Assembly (NCBI GenBank): GCA_025060085.1
Contig: JANXCM010000001.1
Coordinates: 1 to 46,002, forward strand
DNA: 46,002 bases
Reading direction: 5' to 3'
Source: Patescibacteria group bacterium
GTDB taxonomy: Bacteria; Patescibacteriota; Minisyncoccia; UBA6257; HR35
Shown: positions 43,135 to 46,002 of the stretch, in pieces
Position numbering within the stretch: the stretch's first letter is position 1
Layout of the letters: each line of letters opens with the position of its first letter
Translations under genes and position numbers: made by a program
Notes under the pieces: model-generated
The model's database searches: none
What the model was told of the DNA's origin: nothing
The model's input: the letters and a program-made list of their open reading frames with translations, nothing else

Positions 43135-43248
43135 ATAAGGCCTGGTTAATAAATTAGTTTTAGAGGCCTTAGCTCCTAAAAAAGGTAGCAAAAAGATCAT
43201 ATTTTATAAAGTGGGATATACACCGCCCTCTCAATTGGGGCGGTGTAT
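43135..43248 (+). ncRNA. tracrRNA of the type V system, with CasX-like pseudoknot design
   Basis: About 114 bases. A 7-bp stem (AAGGCCT 43137-43143 with AGGCCTT 43164-43170) closes a 20-base loop. The loop ends in GTTTTAG (43157-43163), an exact complement of CTAAAAC, the 3' end of the CRISPR repeat, so it can form a pseudoknot. A small stem-loop follows (GCTCCT…AGGTAGC, 43172-43189). Then comes the anti-repeat 43195-43216, which pairs with 22 consecutive repeat bases (21 Watson-Crick, one G-U). A GC-rich hairpin closes the RNA. The order pseudoknot loop, stem-loop, anti-repeat is the same as I recall for CasX tracrRNA. The exact 5' and 3' ends are predictions. Confidence 0.88.
43218..43248 (+). 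terminator. GC-rich hairpin at the tracrRNA 3' end
   Basis: An 11-bp perfect stem (ATACACCGCCC with GGGCGGTGTAT) with a 9-base loop. It is followed by TAGTTAGCAATAATTTTT, so the T-run is about a dozen bases away rather than adjacent. It may act as a terminator or as a stable 3' cap for the tracrRNA. It is strikingly GC-rich for this genome. Confidence 0.65.
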
Positions 43249-43298
43249 TAGTTAGCAATAATTTTTAATTTAATGACAAATTTTAAAAATTTTTATTC

Positions 43299-43880
43299 AT
43301 GATAGAGATAAGTTTTTTTGAAAACTATTTGCCAATTACTTATATAGCTGAATTTATTTATTGTCCTAGAGGTGCTGTTTATATGTATTTTAATTGGGAA
43401 AATAATCTAAAAAATAAATTTCTTTATGAAGGATATCTTTATCACAAAAAAATAAAATCTTATCAAGTAAAGCATCGAAAAAATAAACTACAAAGAAAAA
43501 ATATACTTTTATTTAATAATGACTTAAAAATATACGGCTTTTGTGATGTAGTAGAATTTACATTCGATAAAATTTATCCGGTCGAATATAAATCTGGTCT
43601 ACCCAGGATAAATGATTTCAATAAAAGTCAATTATTGCTTCAGTGTTTATGCTTAGAATATATGTTCAACAAAAAAGTAGAAGGAGGTTATATTTATTTC
43701 TACAAAATAAACAAAAGATTTTATTTAAAATTTGATACTAAATTTAGAAATTTCGTTATTAATAAAATTTTTGAATTCAAATCTATTATAGAAAAAATTA
43801 AAAAAACAAAAATAATTGGAAGTAGTATTAATTTATGTAATAAAAGAGGATGTTCTTATTATCAAATATTCAATTTTTAA
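43299..43880 (+). CDS. cas4: CRISPR-associated exonuclease Cas4
   Basis: Cas4 trims prespacers and helps select PAM-flanked DNA with Cas1-Cas2. The 193-residue protein has the N-terminal Fe-S Cys22 in EFIYCPRGAVY, then the RecB-type nuclease residues His49 (LYHKK), Asp83 (GFCDVVEF), Glu96 and Lys98 (VEYKSG) and a QLLLQCLCLEYMF motif. At the C-terminus the Cys cluster is NLCNKRGCSYYQIFNF: Cys180 and Cys185 are present, but Phe191 stands where the last cluster Cys is expected by C-x5-C spacing, so the Fe-S site may be incomplete. It lies after the tracrRNA and 57 bases before cas1. Confidence 0.9.
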   Translation: MIEISFFENYLPITYIAEFIYCPRGAVYMYFNWENNLKNKFLYEGYLYHKKIKSYQVKHRKNKLQRKNILLFNNDLKIYGFCDVVEFTFDKIYPVEYKSGLPRINDFNKSQLLLQCLCLEYMFNKKVEGGYIYFYKINKRFYLKFDTKFRNFVINKIFEFKSIIEKIKKTKIIGSSINLCNKRGCSYYQIFNF

Positions 43881-43937
43881 ATTTAAGATATTAAATTTAA
43901 TTATTTTATTAAAGGATATTTATTAATAATTAACGAA

Positions 43938-44912
43938 ATGACAAGTGTTATTATTTTAGACAAAGAAAAAACAATTAGCGCTTCGAACAAAAAAATTTTA
44001 GTATATGATGGTAAGAAAATAATTAAATCTACACCGGTCTTTATTGTAGAAGACATAATTATTCATATTGATAATAATATAAAGGGAAATTTACTAAAAA
44101 TCTGTTCAAAATATAAAATACCTACTCATTTTATAAGTAAAAATTTAAAATATTACGGGACATTTATGATAGCTAATAGCAAAAATATATTATTAAGAGA
44201 AGTTCAATATTCTAAAAGATTGAATTCAGAATTTTCTCTTAATATTTCTAAAAAATTTATAATAGGCAAAAGGAATAGTCAATTATGGGTATTGAAAAGT
44301 TTAGACAAATCATCTGATTTACCAAATATTAAAATTGATGATATAAAAGATAAGAATCAGCTTCTTGGCATAGAAGGTTTCATAGCGCTTAAATACTGGG
44401 AGCAATTTTCTTATTTGATAAAGAACAAGGAATTTACTTTTAAGAGCAGAACTAAAAATCCTCCTTATGATGAAGTAAATTCTATTTTAAGTTATGGATA
44501 TGTTTTACTTTTATCAAAAATAATTACTAATATTAATTTAGTTGGTTTAGATCCTTATTTTGGATTTTATCATGAAATAAATTATAGAAGACCTTCTTTA
44601 GCTTTAGATCTTATGGAAGAATTTAGGCCATTGGCCGTAGATAAGCTTATTTTAAATTTACTGAATAAGAAAATAATAAAAAAAGAATATTTTGAAAATT
44701 ATCACGGAATATTTATTTTAAAAAGAAATAAACAATACTTTTTCGTAAAAAAATGGATGGATTGGTGGTTTAATAAAAAATTTTATGTTAAATCATTAAA
44801 AAATTCATATACTCTTTCAGAACTATCCTTAAGACAGATAAGAAATTTTGCTAAATATTTAGTGGGCGATATTAATGAATATGAACCATTAAACTTTATT
44901 GGATCAATATGA
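43938..44912 (+). CDS. cas1: CRISPR integrase Cas1
   Basis: Metal-dependent integrase that inserts spacers at the leader end. The 324-residue protein has an N-terminal beta domain and a helical catalytic domain. Active-site residues are Glu146 in LLGIEGFIA, His212 in YFGFYHEI, and the acidic group Asp224/Glu227-228 in SLALDLMEEFRPLAVD. The block GFYHEINYRRPSLALDLM is the standard Cas1 signature. The TGA stop overlaps the cas2 ATG. Length matches type I/V Cas1 proteins; it is not fused to Cas4 or a reverse transcriptase. Confidence 0.96.
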   Translation: MTSVIILDKEKTISASNKKILVYDGKKIIKSTPVFIVEDIIIHIDNNIKGNLLKICSKYKIPTHFISKNLKYYGTFMIANSKNILLREVQYSKRLNSEFSLNISKKFIIGKRNSQLWVLKSLDKSSDLPNIKIDDIKDKNQLLGIEGFIALKYWEQFSYLIKNKEFTFKSRTKNPPYDEVNSILSYGYVLLLSKIITNINLVGLDPYFGFYHEINYRRPSLALDLMEEFRPLAVDKLILNLLNKKIIKKEYFENYHGIFILKRNKQYFFVKKWMDWWFNKKFYVKSLKNSYTLSELSLRQIRNFAKYLVGDINEYEPLNFIGSI

Positions 44913-45190
44913 GGTACATCATTTCTTATGATATTTCAGACAATAGTATTCGGCGTAAATTGGTAAACATACTCGAAAAATTTGGTGAAAGAGTTCAGTA
45001 TTCTGTTTTTGAATTTGAGCTCAATGATGAATCTTATGAAAATCTAATTTCAGATCTTAAAGTAAATAGTTTTTTTAGAAAAAGAAGAAATTGTAAAATA
45101 ACAATTTATAAAATAAAACCACATCTTGTAAAACAAATAAAAAGGTACGGATATAAAAGTATTATAGATTCTAAATACGTTATAATGTGA
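44909..45190 (+). CDS. cas2: CRISPR-associated protein Cas2
   Basis: Structural dimer at the centre of the Cas1-Cas2 adaptation complex. The 93-residue protein opens MRYIISYDISDNSIRRKL, with the conserved Asp8 after the first strand, and has the ferredoxin-like pattern with RVQYSVFEFEL as the second strand and CKITIYKI as a later one. It starts in the ATGA overlap with cas1 and ends at TGA, about 230 bases before the first repeat. Confidence 0.95.
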   Translation: MRYIISYDISDNSIRRKLVNILEKFGERVQYSVFEFELNDESYENLISDLKVNSFFRKRRNCKITIYKIKPHLVKQIKRYGYKSIIDSKYVIM

Positions 45191-45420
45191 TAATTGAGTA
45201 TCTTTTTATTATAAGTATAATTAAAGTTTTTATTCAAAGTTAATTTTTATAGCCTAGGGGAATTGAAAAGAAAATTAATAAAAAATATGTTTAAGTGGAC
45301 AAAAAAATAATACCTTATATCTTGAAAAAGAATAGATTATATCTTATAATTTTAAAATAAATATGTTTTATAAAAATTATCTTCTTTTTATAATCACTAA
45401 TAAAAAATCATAAATTCGCT
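45191..45420 (+). promoter_or_regulatory. CRISPR leader
   Basis: A very AT-rich, gene-free 230 bases between cas2 and the first repeat, in the position of the leader that carries the array promoter and integration signals. The + strand orientation is supported by the tracrRNA, whose anti-repeat matches the array read on this strand. It holds two repeat-related scraps: GATTATATCTTATAA (45335-45349), 14 of 15 identical to the reverse complement of the repeat, and TAATCACTAA (45391-45400), 9 of 10 identical to the repeat 3' part. A clear promoter cannot be singled out in such AT-rich DNA. Confidence 0.7.
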
Positions 45421-46002
45421 GTTTGAGTCCCACTTTATAAGATATGATCACTAAAACGTATTATCTCCTTTATTACTCTGCTAAATATGGTATTTCTCCA
45501 TGTTTGAGTCCCACTTTATAAGATATGATCACTAAAACTTATTTTCGCCCTTGATTTTTTCAAAACAAAATTTAAGTTTGAGTCCCACTTTATAAGATAT
45601 GATCACTAAAACAAAAATTGAATTGTAATCATATCCATGTTTGGAATTCAGAAGTTTGAGTCCCACTTTATAAGATATGATCACTAAAACGCAACTCTCT
45701 AATTCTGCTCCTCTCGCTAGATCAATGTTTGAGTCCCACTTTATAAGATATGATCACTAAAACCGTTTTCAAATTAAATTTATCAATACGGTTTTGAAAA
45801 ATATCTAATGTTTGAGTCCCACTTTATAAGATATGATCACTAAAACTTCAAAACAGAATTAACAAATTTAATTTTAAGACGGCAAATAAAAGTTTGAGTC
45901 CCACTTTATAAGATATGATCACTAAAACTATTTAGTGTTAAATTAACTTTTTTTATAGGTTGTGTTCGTTTGAGTCCCACTTTATAAGATATGATCACTA
46001 AA
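45421..46002 (+). CRISPR. CRISPR array, eight repeats visible, runs off the window
   Basis: A 37-base repeat (GTTTGAGTCCCACTT to GATCACTAAAAC) occurs at 45421, 45502, 45576, 45654, 45727, 45810, 45892 and 45968 (the last cut after 35 bases). All copies are identical. The seven spacers differ and measure 44, 37, 41, 36, 46, 45 and 39 bases, an unusually wide spread. The last seven repeat bases are the complement of the tracrRNA loop element, and the middle 22 pair with its anti-repeat, so the array is processed with the tracrRNA on this strand. Repeat identity at both visible ends suggests an active array. Its far end and total size are unknown. Confidence 0.98.

Noticed and set aside
45421..46002. 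The repeat begins GTTTGAG and ends AAAAC, like many type II (Cas9) repeats.
   Set aside because: The effector has RuvC motifs without an HNH domain, a Cas12-type zinc region and a cas4 gene, and no csn2 or Cas9 is present. The repeat ends only resemble type II.

Overview
This window is a piece of a very AT-rich bacterial chromosome with tightly packed, often overlapping genes. It most likely comes from a small-genome Candidate Phyla Radiation (Patescibacteria, Parcubacteria-like) organism. The evidence is a cluster of VirB2/TrbC-like small membrane proteins, a short IF-2 without the long N-terminal region, an endonuclease Q homologue, a YkuK-type nuclease, a MurE with an unusual substrate motif, and few strong Shine-Dalgarno sites. 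TAA and TGA both act as ordinary stops, so the standard bacterial code applies and the UGA-glycine lineages are unlikely. The lineage is inferred from gene content only.

Layout. Positions 1-1010 hold decayed genes, including a HAD-family phosphatase with two in-frame stops. Next come a GalT/HIT-superfamily protein (+) and a minus-strand block with pgk and a YifB/ComM ATPase. From 5023 to 9158 seven consecutive genes encode proteins built on the same two-helix membrane module, two of them carrying large extracytoplasmic domains. Then follow a cysteine desulfurase, a membrane-anchored secreted protein, tsaD, an AI-2E-type permease, YkuK and EndoQ nucleases, a membrane-anchored double AAA+ protein, an LCP ligase and MurE. 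From about 20.7 to 35.8 kb the content is mostly information processing: tRNA-Leu, infB, rbfA, tRNA-Cys, tRNA-Glu, rplJ-rplL (-), tRNA-Val, a Xer recombinase (-), rpsO, an NYN-domain protein, pnp, rpsL-rpsG-fusA, three pseudopilin-like genes, tRNA-Leu and rnj. A frameshifted P-type ATPase, an unusual GC-richer small ORF and pyrG complete this part.

The standout is the last 5.5 kb (40504-46002), a complete type V CRISPR-Cas locus directly downstream of pyrG: a compact Cas12 effector (862 aa), a tracrRNA gene, cas4, cas1, cas2, an AT-rich leader and an array that runs off the window. Conserved blocks tie the effector to Cas12e (CasX). However, about 100 residues are missing where CasX carries its non-target-strand-binding (NTSB) domain, and no N-terminal Cys pair is present. 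The tracrRNA can be drawn from the sequence: a promoter, a 5' stem whose loop holds a 7-nt complement of the 3' end of the repeat (a CasX-like pseudoknot), a small stem-loop, a 22-bp anti-repeat and a GC-rich hairpin. The RuvC triad and the Cas1/Cas2 active-site residues are intact, so the system looks functional.

How the parts fit: Cas4-Cas1-Cas2 would capture spacers at the leader end. The array and tracrRNA are both transcribed on the + strand and would form the dual guide for the effector. The rest of the window is core translation, RNA turnover, envelope and surface-appendage machinery.
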